The position numbers and the translations under genes are program-made. From NCBI GenBank assembly GCA_013349325.1, contig DUZX01000026.1:1-49814 (forward strand): 49,814 bases of DNA, read 5' to 3'. The notes beneath the pieces are model-generated. The model worked only from the letters and a program-made list of their open reading frames with translations. It ran no database searches and was not told the DNA's origin. Positions 1-8,592 of the stretch are shown piece by piece. The DNA comes from Desulfuromonadales bacterium (GTDB lineage: Bacteria > Desulfobacterota > Desulfuromonadia > Geobacterales > Pseudopelobacteraceae). The first letter of the stretch is position 1. Every line of letters begins with the position of its first letter.

Positions 1-58
1 CTGCCAAGGCAACCTTGGCTTTAAAATCTGCGCTGTGACGTTTCCGATGTTGTGGCAT
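1..58 (-). CDS. IS3-family transposase OrfA, N-terminal fragment cut by the window edge
   Basis: Only the first 19 codons lie in the window. They read MPQHRKRHSADFKAKVALA, which matches the usual start of IS3-family OrfA (basic residues, then H-x-x-DFKAKVAL). The ATG at 58 has a strong ribosome site (aaaggagag) just upstream. OrfA carries the helix-turn-helix DNA-binding part of the transposase and normally precedes a frameshifted OrfB; the rest lies outside the window. The element's end is probably near 118-126, where the minus strand begins TGAAGTGGCGCC, but the matching inverted repeat cannot be seen. The family call is good; the element's name and intactness are unknown. Confidence 0.75.
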   Translation of the reverse strand, partial: MPQHRKRHSADFKAKVALA

Positions 59-123
59 TGAATCTCTCCTTTTTAGGTCGATTCATTGCTTATACACCTG
101 TCCCAATAATCGGCGCCACTTCA

Positions 124-263
124 ACATCAAGAGGGTCTATGGCCATCTTTCCCGTGAATGGGTCATGTATATGCAGCATCTCAAACAGGATTACCCGTAC
201 CTCTTCTCTCTTGCAGTCCGACTGAACCCGATGATAGATTCTCCAGATCCGGCAGTGTATTAA
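124..263 (+). pseudogene. Orphan C-terminal coding fragment disrupted by the IS insertion
   Basis: An open frame without a start codon runs from the presumed IS end to TAA at 261-263. It encodes about 46 residues, including REWVMYMQHLKQ, DYPYLFSLAVRLNP and a final DPAVY. The amphipathic, aromatic-rich sequence and ordinary codon use look like the real end of a protein, not noise. I do not recognise the family with certainty. The likely explanation is that the IS copy at the left edge interrupted the gene, leaving this tail. It could also be a tail displaced by rearrangement. Confidence 0.5.
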
Positions 264-292
264 TTGCCATCATACCGTTCGTGTGATAGAGT
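264..292 (+). promoter_or_regulatory. Candidate sigma-70 promoter for the HEAT protein-gpsA pair
   Basis: TTGCCA at 264-269 and TAGAGT at 287-292 are separated by 17 bases. The -35 box is close to consensus and the -10 box matches at four of six positions. The site lies in the short gap between the orphan fragment and the HEAT protein and would give a leader of about 30-40 bases. This is a motif match only. Confidence 0.35.
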
Positions 293-330
293 CCTTTCCC
301 TTATTCAGAAGCACATGAGGCATGACGACA

Positions 331-1917
331 ATGACGATCGCACGTAACATAGATACGACGCTGCGTGAACGGCGCCGCATCAACCGCCTGCTGGATTTTC
401 TCAAGCGTGACGACCTGACCGGCGAGCAGATGGAGCGCATCGGGCGGCGGCTACAGAAGTCCGGCAAACGGGCGCTTTCACCACTGGTGCGCAAACTGTG
501 GCGCGAGCAGAACGGCACCGCCATCTACCGCTACACCTGCATGCTGGACTTTTTTGACGCTTCGGCCTGGATGGATCAGCTGATCCAGATCACCCTACGC
601 CGTACGGACCTTGAAGAGGATGGCAAACTGGCGCTGCTGGATGTGCTGCATGAGAGTGGCATTGACGTTACAGCCCCTCCGTTTGCAGAAATGACCGGCT
701 ATGGTTCTCCGACGCTGGAAGGCTTTACCGACGATTGCCTGAAAGATGGCGAACGCGGACTGGTTCGCTTTATCGACAGTTTCCTGGATGTGGCCGACGA
801 GTATCGCCTGCGCATGATGCGCCATCTCTCGGAAAACAGTTCCGCAGAAGCAATTGCACTGCTTGAAATCCTGCTCTCATTTGAAAAAGAAGAGATCATC
901 CGCGAGGCAATCCTGGCTTTGGGACGCGCCACCAACGGCTATGCCCTGGATGTCCTGAACCGGGCACAATCACGGTATCAGGGAGATAGCGCCGTACTGA
1001 TACAGCGCAGTATCCGCCGACTCTCATTTGTCGGCATTCGCGAAGCGCAGGCACTGCCGAACTCGTTCCAGCAACCGATGCCGCTCTACCAGGTCTACGC
1101 CGGGCCGATTGACTTCTATGGTTCCCGCTCGCTGCTGTTTTCATGGCAGCTGGACAACAATGCATTGGCCGCCATGCTGATCATGACGGACGAATCGGAC
1201 GGAATACTCAACGCCATAAGCTATCGCATGAAGGATGAAAAAGAATATGGTCACGTGCTCGCCGACGTGGCTTCCGGAGAAATGTTAGTCCCGGTTGATC
1301 CGGACTATGCCTTGGCGCTGTTGCGGGACGCACTCAATCAAAGCCGGGCTGAGGGATATTACCTGCCGCCAGATTTTTATGTTGATATGCGCCTCTTCCG
1401 TCCTGATTCACTCAAGCCTGAAAGCTATATTCCCCGTTTCAATCTGGCAAGCCTGGAGGGAATTGTCGAAAAGATCCCGGACTTCATCTCGACCAGCAAC
1501 GACCTGCTGGACTCCCCGGGTGTCGATGGCTGGCTGTTGACAGAAGCTGCCGTCTACGATGCCGCCGACCGCTTTACGCTGCTGGAAGGGAGCGGAGGTC
1601 CGGAACAGGTCGACAGCGAAGCGCTGGAGAGTGAGATCTCCAGGTGCTGCGACGAACTGATTATTCCACGCCGCGCTGATATTATCAAACGACTGCTGTT
1701 GGCTGCGGACTATATGCAACAGACCGGTACCGAAGAGACCTCCGTACAGCAAACCCTGGCAACTGCGCTCAGCCTGGTGGGTGGATTCCTGCCCGACAGC
1801 CGTCACCCGTTTATTCGGCGCCTGCTGCTGGACAGCATTGATGCGGCCCGCCAGACGCTGGCCGAGGGGTATGATCCGCGCCTGGAGGAAGATGATGACG
1901 ATGAGTATGATGACTGA
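331..1917 (+). CDS. HEAT-repeat-like protein with acidic C-terminal tail
   Basis: The protein has 528 residues from ATG 331. Residues 1-220 are helical and repeat-like, for example EAIALLEILLSFEKEEIIREA, a typical HEAT-type helix pair. A more globular, aromatic-rich middle section follows (about 230-400), then another helical section, and the chain ends in a very acidic tail, EEDDDDEYDD. There is no signal peptide or membrane segment, so it is probably cytoplasmic and a protein-binding scaffold; no enzymatic motif was seen. ATG 331 is preferred to ATG 322 because the gagg ribosome site at 317-320 sits 10 bases before 331 but only 1 base before 322. The last codons overlap a cluster of possible gpsA starts. 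The molecular role is unknown. Confidence 0.7.
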   Translation: MTIARNIDTTLRERRRINRLLDFLKRDDLTGEQMERIGRRLQKSGKRALSPLVRKLWREQNGTAIYRYTCMLDFFDASAWMDQLIQITLRRTDLEEDGKLALLDVLHESGIDVTAPPFAEMTGYGSPTLEGFTDDCLKDGERGLVRFIDSFLDVADEYRLRMMRHLSENSSAEAIALLEILLSFEKEEIIREAILALGRATNGYALDVLNRAQSRYQGDSAVLIQRSIRRLSFVGIREAQALPNSFQQPMPLYQVYAGPIDFYGSRSLLFSWQLDNNALAAMLIMTDESDGILNAISYRMKDEKEYGHVLADVASGEMLVPVDPDYALALLRDALNQSRAEGYYLPPDFYVDMRLFRPDSLKPESYIPRFNLASLEGIVEKIPDFISTSNDLLDSPGVDGWLLTEAAVYDAADRFTLLEGSGGPEQVDSEALESEISRCCDELIIPRRADIIKRLLLAADYMQQTGTEETSVQQTLATALSLVGGFLPDSRHPFIRRLLLDSIDAARQTLAEGYDPRLEEDDDDEYDD

Positions 1918-1948
1918 CGGGCTCAGCGAAGCGGCGCCAGACGGTGCT

Positions 1949-2956
1949 ATGCCTCTTGAACGGATTGCCGTTATCGGTGGCGGCAGCTGGGGAACTGCGC
2001 TGGCCAGCCGACTGGCGGCCAACGGCAACGATACGGTGCTGTGGGCCTACGAAGCGGAGCTGGTATCCGAAATCACGACCCGTCATACAAATTCGCTCTA
2101 TCTGCCCGGCATCAATCTGCACCCTACTCTGGCCTGCACCGGTAACCTGGAGCAGGCGGTCAGCGGACGCAGCATCGTGCTGCTGGTAACACCGGTACAG
2201 GTCATGCGCGGCGTAATCAAGCAGCTGGCCCCCTTCATTGCAGCCGATACGATTATTGCCAACGCTTCCAAGGGGATTGAGCTGGAAACCCTGCAGACGG
2301 TATCCCAGGTCTGTGGCGAGTTGCTCGGAGAAGCGGCACTGGCACGCTATGTGGGCCTCTCGGGCCCGACCTTTGCCCGCGAAGTGGCTCAGGAGCTCCC
2401 TTCGCTGATCGTGGCTGCGTCCCGCAACAGCAGCGCATCACACCGAGTGCAAAAAGTCTTCAGCTGCCCCTGTCTGCGGGTCTATACCAATGGTGATGTA
2501 ATCGGTGTTGAACTGGGGGGGGCGGTCAAAAATGTGATCGCGATTGCGGCCGGTATCTGTGACGGGCTTGGCTTCGGCTACAACGCCCGGGCAGCCCTGA
2601 TCACGCGCGGCTTGGCCGAGATGAACCGCCTCGGTCTGGCGATGGGCGCTCAGGCAGCTACATTTGCCGGGTTAGCCGGCATGGGAGACCTGGTTTTGAC
2701 CTGTACCGGCGATCTCTCACGTAACCGCACGGTCGGGTTCAAACTGGGTCAGGGGATGAAGCTGGCTGATATTCTGGCTGAAATGCGCATGGTTGCCGAA
2801 GGTGTTAAAAGTGCCGAATCGGTCTATCAGCTTGCCTGCAAACTGGGGGTGGAAATGCCGATCGTCGAGAAAACCTATCAGATCCTGCACGAAGACAAGC
2901 CGGCCCGTCAGGCAGTTATAGAGCTGATGGCGCGCGACCTGAAAGCGGAAGTATAA
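1949..2956 (+). CDS. gpsA: Glycerol-3-phosphate dehydrogenase [NAD(P)+]
   Basis: This enzyme reduces dihydroxyacetone phosphate to sn-glycerol 3-phosphate, the backbone for membrane phospholipids, in the cytoplasm. The nucleotide-binding motif GGGSWGTALA is near residues 9-18, followed by NASKGIE and SGPTFAREV. The catalytic lysine is in GGAVKNV (Lys194), and GLAGMGDLVLTCTG lies in the C-terminal domain. From ATG 1949 (MPLERIAVIGGG) the protein is 335 aa, normal for the family. Several in-frame ATGs lie upstream (1892, 1895, 1901, 1907, 1910), inside the acidic tail of the previous gene, and a GGAGGAA at 1884-1890 suits those better, so the real start may be up to 19 codons earlier. It is translationally coupled to the HEAT protein. 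Confidence 0.95.
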   Translation: MPLERIAVIGGGSWGTALASRLAANGNDTVLWAYEAELVSEITTRHTNSLYLPGINLHPTLACTGNLEQAVSGRSIVLLVTPVQVMRGVIKQLAPFIAADTIIANASKGIELETLQTVSQVCGELLGEAALARYVGLSGPTFAREVAQELPSLIVAASRNSSASHRVQKVFSCPCLRVYTNGDVIGVELGGAVKNVIAIAAGICDGLGFGYNARAALITRGLAEMNRLGLAMGAQAATFAGLAGMGDLVLTCTGDLSRNRTVGFKLGQGMKLADILAEMRMVAEGVKSAESVYQLACKLGVEMPIVEKTYQILHEDKPARQAVIELMARDLKAEV

Positions 2957-3028
2957 ATTTCACCCCTCACTCCTCAAGCGCGCCCTATCCAAGCAAACAT
3001 TTCACATATAATAAAAGTAAGCGAATCT

Positions 3029-3829
3029 TCAGACGGGAGTTGTCGCGGGTTCATCCAGCAGGATGACCTGACTCAGGGCTTCATCAATTTTGGCCGCGTC
3101 CACAAGGGTATTGAAGCAGGGCCCGAAGGGTCGTTCATTGAGGATACCGATTACCGGCAGCGGATAGCAGTCTTTGATACCGGCCGTCAGATCGCGCTCA
3201 CAGGCCACGGCCAGCACCAGCTTGGGCCGTTTCTCCACGATCACCTTGCGGGCCAGCGTACCACCGGTGGCAACCGAGATATCGATATGATATTTGCGGC
3301 CGATTTCGACCAACCCCTTGATGCTGCAGCGACCGCAGCCGGAACATTTGTTGATGTCGCCGGTGACCTTGATTTCGCAATCGGAAAGTTGAATGCAATG
3401 CGGCAGCAGCACCAGAATACGGTCCGGTTTGATCTTCATGCGCTGCGAGATAACCAAACTGTTGTTCATGGCGATGAATGACTGGCGGATACTGTCCTTA
3501 TTGAGCCCGATCAGCCGACCGACCATTTCGATGACCGGCAGCAGAAATTTAATCACTACCAGCCGCATGAAGCGGGTAAAAAAGATGTCCTTGCCGAGCG
3601 CCGTAGTCAGCACCAGTAGACCGGTACCCAGAATAGCAGCCCCGGACAGCACCATCATGATGATGCCGACAATATGCGGCAGATTGGGATGGATATTGGC
3701 CAGACCGCGATTCGGAATCCACCAGGCCAGGAAAATGACCGCCACGACCATCAGACAGGTAATGCCCATCAGGGTTACAAAGAGCCGTTTGCGAGGTGGA
3801 GCAGCATCTGTTATTTTTTGTGTCGTCAC
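3029..3829 (-). CDS. DUF116 family membrane-anchored cysteine-rich protein
   Basis: The protein has 266 aa with two N-terminal membrane helices (about residues 16-38 and 51-77) and a cytoplasmic-type C-terminal domain. The cysteines are Cys145, Cys151, Cys210, Cys221, Cys238 and a CxxCxxC cluster, KCSGCGRCSI (162-168), which could bind zinc or an Fe-S cluster. DUF116 proteins are uncharacterised and often lie beside def and fmt in Geobacter relatives. Its ATG overlaps the fmt stop as ATGA, so it is the last gene of a def-fmt-DUF116 operon and probably coupled to it. A role in formyl-methionine metabolism is only a guess from context. Confidence 0.8.
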   Translation of the reverse strand: MTTQKITDAAPPRKRLFVTLMGITCLMVVAVIFLAWWIPNRGLANIHPNLPHIVGIIMMVLSGAAILGTGLLVLTTALGKDIFFTRFMRLVVIKFLLPVIEMVGRLIGLNKDSIRQSFIAMNNSLVISQRMKIKPDRILVLLPHCIQLSDCEIKVTGDINKCSGCGRCSIKGLVEIGRKYHIDISVATGGTLARKVIVEKRPKLVLAVACERDLTAGIKDCYPLPVIGILNERPFGPCFNTLVDAAKIDEALSQVILLDEPATTPV

Positions 3830-4785
3830 GGCTGAATTTCCTTATCTGATCCAGAGCCGAGTAGAGTCCCCTCGGGTATCGGAAAACCGGCCAGAAAGCT
3901 GCCGATATCGAGGCGTTTCTTGCCGGAGAGCTGCAGTTCTTCAATCAGCAGACTGCCGGACAGACAGGCGACTTCAAGCTGTCCCTTCGCGGATTTCAGC
4001 ACCCCCCCCGGCTCACCGCTTCCATCGGCAATGCGGGTCCGGTAGATTTTCAGCGTCTGATCGGCAATGGAACTGAAGGCGCCCGGCCAGACCGCCAGGC
4101 CGCGTACCTGGTTATGAATGGAGCGCGCATCTCTGCCCCAATCGATCAAGCCGTCCTCTTTTTTAAGCATGGCCGCGTAGCAGGTTTCAGCATCGTTCTG
4201 CTGCTGCGGTACAACCTCACCTGACGCAAGCCGGTCAAGCGTCTCAATCAGCAACTCAGCCCCCATAACCGACATACGATCATGCAGCGAAGCAATGTCC
4301 TCGTTTTCATCCAGCGCCGTTGTGCGCGTCAGCAGCATCGGCCCGGTATCCAGACCGACATCCATCAGCATGGTGGTAACGCCGGTTTCGGTTTCGCCGT
4401 TTATGATGCACCAGTTGAGCGGTGCGGCGCCACGGTAGCGCGGTAGCAGCGAGGCATGCACGTTGATGCAGCCGTGGGGAGGAATATCGAGCAGCGCCTT
4501 GGGGAGAATCTGGCCAAACGCCACCACGACAATCACATCCGGTTTGAGCTCGCGGATGATTTCGACAAACGCCGGATCACGAACCTTGAGCGGCTGATAA
4601 ACCGGGATCTCATGCCGGGCTGCCAGCTCTTTGACCGGAGGAGGCATCAGGTGCTGACCACGCCCTTTGGGGCGATCCGGCTGCGTAACGACCGCCACCA
4701 GATTTTCGCCATGGTCGATCAGCTTCTGTAGGGTTGGACAGGCAAAGTCGGGAGTCCCCATGAAAATAGTACGCCAGCCGGTCAT
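3826..4785 (-). CDS. fmt: Methionyl-tRNA formyltransferase
   Basis: Fmt transfers a formyl group from 10-formyl-tetrahydrofolate to Met-tRNA(fMet) for translation initiation. The protein is 319 aa, the usual length. The N-terminus FMGTPDFACP and the folate-binding signature INVHASLLPRYRGAAP (107-122) are present, with Asn108, His110 and Asp147 (MDVGLDTGPM) making up the catalytic triad of the family. The C-terminal OB-like tRNA-binding domain begins near residue 205. Its start overlaps the def stop by ATGA and its stop overlaps the DUF116 start in the same way. Confidence 0.97.
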   Translation of the reverse strand: MTGWRTIFMGTPDFACPTLQKLIDHGENLVAVVTQPDRPKGRGQHLMPPPVKELAARHEIPVYQPLKVRDPAFVEIIRELKPDVIVVVAFGQILPKALLDIPPHGCINVHASLLPRYRGAAPLNWCIINGETETGVTTMLMDVGLDTGPMLLTRTTALDENEDIASLHDRMSVMGAELLIETLDRLASGEVVPQQQNDAETCYAAMLKKEDGLIDWGRDARSIHNQVRGLAVWPGAFSSIADQTLKIYRTRIADGSGEPGGVLKSAKGQLEVACLSGSLLIEELQLSGKKRLDIGSFLAGFPIPEGTLLGSGSDKEIQP

Positions 4786-5288
4786 TGTTTCTCCTCGGCT
4801 GCCTTGCGGGCCTTACGGATAAAGAGTTCGCGCTTTAGCGGCGAAAGATGATCGACAAACAGAATCCCTTCCAGGTGGTCAATTTCATGTTGAAACGCGA
4901 TTGCCAGCAGATCTTCGGCACGCCAGGTGCGCTCGACACCTTCCAGATCAAGAGCCTTGACGATAACCCGGGCGTGACGGCGGACGTTGGCGGCGTAGTG
5001 CGGAACCGAGAGGCAGCCCTCTTCTTCAAATGCCTCCCCCTCTGAATAGGTTATAACCGGATTGATGGCAACGATCAGCTCGGGCGGTTCATCCTTGGCG
5101 GAAACATCGATGACGATCACCCTCTGGTGGACTCCGATCTGGGGCGCTGCCAACCCGACTCCCGGGGCATCGTACATGGTCTCGGCCATGTCGCGGACGA
5201 GTTCACGGACGGCGTCGCTGATCACAGCCACCGGAGCCGATTTTTTTTTGAGCGCAGGGTTCGGATAGGTAAGTATTTCGCGAATCAT
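4782..5288 (-). CDS. def: Peptide deformylase
   Basis: Def removes the N-formyl group from nascent proteins at the ribosome. It is a 168-aa protein with all three family motifs: GVGLAAPQIG (43-52), EEGCLSVP (89-96) and QHEIDHLEG (133-141). Cys92, His134 and His138 are the metal ligands and Glu135 the catalytic base. The start at 5288 (MIREILTYP) is chosen because the aagga ribosome site would overlap the alternative ATG at 5294. It is the first gene of the def-fmt-DUF116 operon, behind a near-consensus promoter. Confidence 0.97.
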   Translation of the reverse strand: MIREILTYPNPALKKKSAPVAVISDAVRELVRDMAETMYDAPGVGLAAPQIGVHQRVIVIDVSAKDEPPELIVAINPVITYSEGEAFEEEGCLSVPHYAANVRRHARVIVKALDLEGVERTWRAEDLLAIAFQHEIDHLEGILFVDHLSPLKRELFIRKARKAAEEKQ

Positions 5289-5320
5289 AAACATCCTTCG
5301 ATGGAGATATAAAAACTGCC

Positions 5321-5349
5321 TTTATACTATTTCACAGTTAAAAAATCAA
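5321..5349 (-). promoter_or_regulatory. Sigma-70 promoter of the def-fmt-DUF116 operon
   Basis: On the minus strand TTGATT (5349-5344) and TATAAA (5326-5321) are separated by exactly 17 bases, close to the sigma-70 consensus. It sits between the HDOD gene stop (5353) and the def start (5288), so the operon can be transcribed independently of the HDOD gene. The predicted leader is about 25 bases. Confidence 0.6.
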
Positions 5350-5352
5350 CTT

Positions 5353-6204
5353 TCAGCTGAAGAAGCTCTTATCCTGATCGTAGGCGGCACTAAAACGTTC
5401 CAGCAGCTCTTCCAGCCGCTGTTCGTCAAGATCCAGTTTTTGAGCCGGAACCGTGTGGGACAGATCCAGTTCATCGTCCGGTTCGCGCACACCGATACCG
5501 ATCTTATGGCAGAACAGGTCGGCCAATCCGACAACACAGGAGAGATTCACCTGATACAGATCTTCGTCTTCTTCAAAGTCAAACAGATGATGCTGTAAAA
5601 CCGCGTTCATCAGCAGGTCGGGAAAGTTCCATTTTTTTATGACCAACCCGCCGACTTCGGCATGTGTGTAGGGGTAGGCGACACGTTCAGCCTCTTCAAA
5701 GGACACGCCGTCGTTGTAGCAGATCTGCATGACCCCCTGAAAACGCTGACTGTCCATCGTATTCAAAATAATTTTTCCGATATCGTGGAACAGTCCCCCC
5801 AAAAAAGCCTCTTCGCTGCTGACCCTGCGGGTCTCTTTGGCGATCATGCGCGCCGCCAGCCCGGCCCCGAAGGAGTGTTCCCAGAGCATTTTTTCGGTAA
5901 GCCCGTAGGGCTGATAGACCTGTTTGACCGACGCAGCCACCACCAGGCTTTTCAGGGTACCGAACCCGAGCACGACGATGGCGTGAGACAGCGTCTGAAT
6001 CTGGCGTTGGCAGCCGTAAAACGAGGAGTTGGAGATCTTGAGGACACGGGCGGCAACAGCCGGGTCGGAGGCAACCACCTTGGCCAGTTCCTCGGCCGAG
6101 ACGTTTTCATCTTCGATAAGTTGCATGACCTTGGTCGCGACCACCGGAATAGTAGGCAGGTCGCTGGCACCCATGATCATGCTTTCAAGTTCTTTATTTA
6201 TCAT
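5353..6204 (-). CDS. HDOD domain signalling protein
   Basis: This 283-aa protein is essentially one HDOD domain (about residues 15-210). It has LLIxD-like segments such as SDPAVAARVLKISNSSF (47-63), which are characteristic of the family, and a single HD pair (His140-Asp141 in GLFHDIGKIIL). HDOD proteins are usually non-catalytic HD relatives linked to signalling, motility or division control, and are abundant in Geobacter. Start 6204 (MINKELESM) has a caggag ribosome site 6 bases upstream; the longer open frame to 6279 has none. The C-terminal 70 residues are unlike any effector domain I recognise. Confidence 0.85.
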   Translation of the reverse strand: MINKELESMIMGASDLPTIPVVATKVMQLIEDENVSAEELAKVVASDPAVAARVLKISNSSFYGCQRQIQTLSHAIVVLGFGTLKSLVVAASVKQVYQPYGLTEKMLWEHSFGAGLAARMIAKETRRVSSEEAFLGGLFHDIGKIILNTMDSQRFQGVMQICYNDGVSFEEAERVAYPYTHAEVGGLVIKKWNFPDLLMNAVLQHHLFDFEEDEDLYQVNLSCVVGLADLFCHKIGIGVREPDDELDLSHTVPAQKLDLDEQRLEELLERFSAAYDQDKSFFS

Positions 6205-6415
6205 TACTGCTCCTGACCAACTTAAAAACCGGCTCCACCAGCAGTTCAAACGTTCTGCATTATGTGCATCCGGGGTCAAATAATCAAGTTTTTAGAACTT
6301 TTCGATATCAACCCAGGTTCTGTAAAAGCAAAACCGCATCTGCATCACCTGCGTGGAATCCCTGAAGCAAGCTTTCCACTTGCACTGACGCTCTCTTTTT
6401 CGTAGACTCCGGGCC

Positions 6416-7495
6416 ATGATAACTTTTGAAACCGTATCCGCTCATGTCCATGCCGGCCAGCGTATAACGCCTGACGAGGCACTCTTTCTGTTTGCATCCA
6501 ACGACCTGCTCTCGATCGGCGAGCTGGCTGCCGTGACCAATCAGAGAAAAAACGGCCGCAACGTCTACTTCAACGTCAACCGTCACATCAACCCGACCAA
6601 CGTCTGCGTCAACCGCTGCGCATTCTGCGCCTTTTCGCGCACGGTCGGCGAAGATGGCGCCTACACACTGGCGCTGGATGAAATCTGTTGCCGGGCAGCC
6701 GAAGCCGAACGCGAAGGAGCCACCGAAGTGCATATTGTCGGCGGCCTGCACCCCGACCTGGCCTTTGAATTTTATGAGGAAACGCTGCGTGCAATCCGTC
6801 AGACTGCGCCGGCACTGCATATCAAAGCTTTTACCGCCGTAGAAATAGAATACTTTACCCGTATTTCCGGCCTGACGGTTGAACAGGTTCTGCAGCGGCT
6901 AATGGCAGCAGGGCTCGGCTCCATGCCGGGTGGCGGCGCGGAAATTCTGGTCGAGCATGTCCGCAACAAAATCTGTCCGGAGAAGATTTCAGGAGCCCGC
7001 TGGCTGGAGATTATCCGCCTGGCACATCTGGCCGGGCTGAAAACCAATGCCACCATGCTGTATGGCCACGTTGAATCATATGCTGACCGGGTCGCACATA
7101 TGCTGATGCTGCGCACACTGCAGAATGAGACCGGCGGCTTCCAGGCCTTTATCCCGCTCGCTTTCCAGCCGGAAAACTCCGACCTGAAACTGGACGTCAC
7201 GGGCACTTCCGGTCTGGATGATCTGAAGACGCTCGCAATTGCCCGGATATTTCTGGATAATTTCGAACATATCAAGGCCTACTGGATCATGCTGGGTGAG
7301 AAAATCGCCCAGGTTTCGCTGGCTTTCGGGGTTAACGATCTGGACGGCACCGTCGTCGAAGAGAAGATCGGTCATGATGCCGGCGCGCAGAGTCCGCAGG
7401 CACTGACCAAGGATGGCATCATTACCCTGATCAAAAAAGCCGGTAAAATTCCCGTGGAACGGGATACCCTCTACCACCCGCTGCGTAGTTTCTAA
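6416..7495 (+). CDS. mqnE: Aminodeoxyfutalosine synthase (radical SAM)
   Basis: MqnE joins 3-[(1-carboxyvinyl)oxy]benzoate and SAM to form aminodeoxyfutalosine in the futalosine route to menaquinone. The protein is 359 aa. It has the radical SAM cluster CVNRCAFC (Cys64, Cys68, Cys71), the MqnE-typical GGLHPDLAFEFYEETLRAI and HIKAFTAVEI, then MPGGGAEIL and TNATMLYGH. MqnC is a close relative, but the GGLHP...KAFTAVE segment favours MqnE. There is no good ribosome site before ATG 6416. Its stop overlaps the next start (TAATG). Menaquinone fits an anaerobic respiring organism. Confidence 0.88.
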   Translation: MITFETVSAHVHAGQRITPDEALFLFASNDLLSIGELAAVTNQRKNGRNVYFNVNRHINPTNVCVNRCAFCAFSRTVGEDGAYTLALDEICCRAAEAEREGATEVHIVGGLHPDLAFEFYEETLRAIRQTAPALHIKAFTAVEIEYFTRISGLTVEQVLQRLMAAGLGSMPGGGAEILVEHVRNKICPEKISGARWLEIIRLAHLAGLKTNATMLYGHVESYADRVAHMLMLRTLQNETGGFQAFIPLAFQPENSDLKLDVTGTSGLDDLKTLAIARIFLDNFEHIKAYWIMLGEKIAQVSLAFGVNDLDGTVVEEKIGHDAGAQSPQALTKDGIITLIKKAGKIPVERDTLYHPLRSF

Positions 7496-8592
7496 TGCAG
7501 GAGAGCCCCCCCTGTCGCGACTCAGAAAACGAAGGGCTTGACAGACTCATCTCAACCGCAATCGATACGACCCCTTTTCAAGGGGCCGTCCGTCATCTGC
7601 AGTCCCGTTTTGCCAGCTACGTAGCTACCTGTCCGGCCCCGCTTACGGCAGCAGACCTGATTGTTACCCCGGAAATCCGCGTGCAGAGTGAACTCTACCT
7701 GCCGGTAGCCGAAATCAGAGCCGTGTTCACGCGTCTCTATCAATCGGCACTGCGCTACTCACCGATTCTCTCCAGTACACCTTTTTATAACGCCCTCAGC
7801 TGGGCTGACGCCTTCAATTCATTACCGACGCGCTTCCAGTTCAGCGCCAATCCGGCACGCCTTTTGGAAGCACTGCTGACTGACGGGACACTTTTGACGG
7901 AGTTCCTGTTCGCCTCATTTCTGCCACGCCGCTTTTATGGCGGCTTTGCGCGCTACCCCTTACAGCAGGAGTTTATCAGAAACTGGCTGCAGCAAAAGAA
8001 CCTGCACACGGTGCGCTGCCTGGATGCTGCCTGTGGCACCGGTGAAGGCACCTATGGCGTAGCGCGCCTGCTGATGGATTCTGGTTACCGGGCGGAATCT
8101 GTTCTGACAGAGGGATGGACACTGGAACCGCTGGAGGTGTGGGCTGCAAGGGCACGATGCTTTCCGCATGACCGGACATACGAACAACGCTTTCGCGATG
8201 AAACGGACCTGCTCTTTACAGGAGGTTACCTGACTCGCATCAGCTTCCGGACTGTTGACCTGACTGATCCGCTCATGCAGACAGCGGATAGCGACCAGCG
8301 GGACCTGATCCTCTGTAACGGGCTGCTGGGGGGACCAATCCTGCATGACACCGGAAAACTGCAGCAGGTTATCTCAACTCTGGCAGAGCTGCTCGTACCG
8401 GGGGGAATCCTGCTGGCGGCCGACAATTTTCATGCCGGTTGGAAACAGCACTGCCCGCACGAAAATCTGTGCTCTCTGCTTGAACAGTGCGGACTGAATT
8501 GCTGTGAAGCCGGTGAGGGTATCAGTGGGTCGCGTAGTTACGATCCTGCCGCTCGACAATCCGCTCACTTCAAGGTACTATGCGCCGCATGA
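7495..8592 (+). CDS. Putative SAM-dependent methyltransferase, CheR-like
   Basis: The protein has 365 aa. The C-terminal half carries a class I methyltransferase fold, with the SAM-binding motif LDAACGTGEGTYGVARLL near residues 175-192, an acidic residue after strand 2, and DLILCNGLLGG plus LVPGGILLAA as later motifs. This resembles CheR-type enzymes, but the N-terminal 170 residues are not a CheR N-domain I recognise and no receptor-binding beta-subdomain is evident. The gene overlaps mqnE by one base and the transporter gene by 13 bases, so the three are probably co-translated. The substrate is unknown; a link to menaquinone metabolism is inferred from context only. Confidence 0.65.
   Translation: MQESPPCRDSENEGLDRLISTAIDTTPFQGAVRHLQSRFASYVATCPAPLTAADLIVTPEIRVQSELYLPVAEIRAVFTRLYQSALRYSPILSSTPFYNALSWADAFNSLPTRFQFSANPARLLEALLTDGTLLTEFLFASFLPRRFYGGFARYPLQQEFIRNWLQQKNLHTVRCLDAACGTGEGTYGVARLLMDSGYRAESVLTEGWTLEPLEVWAARARCFPHDRTYEQRFRDETDLLFTGGYLTRISFRTVDLTDPLMQTADSDQRDLILCNGLLGGPILHDTGKLQQVISTLAELLVPGGILLAADNFHAGWKQHCPHENLCSLLEQCGLNCCEAGEGISGSRSYDPAARQSAHFKVLCAA

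Noticed and set aside
1408-2028. 206-codon minus-strand frame over the HEAT protein and gpsA
   Set aside because: It is antisense to two well-supported genes and has no recognisable motif.
6380-6408. TTGCAC-17-TAGACT as the mqnE promoter
   Set aside because: The -10 match is weak and the transcript would begin almost at the ATG; there is too little support to list.
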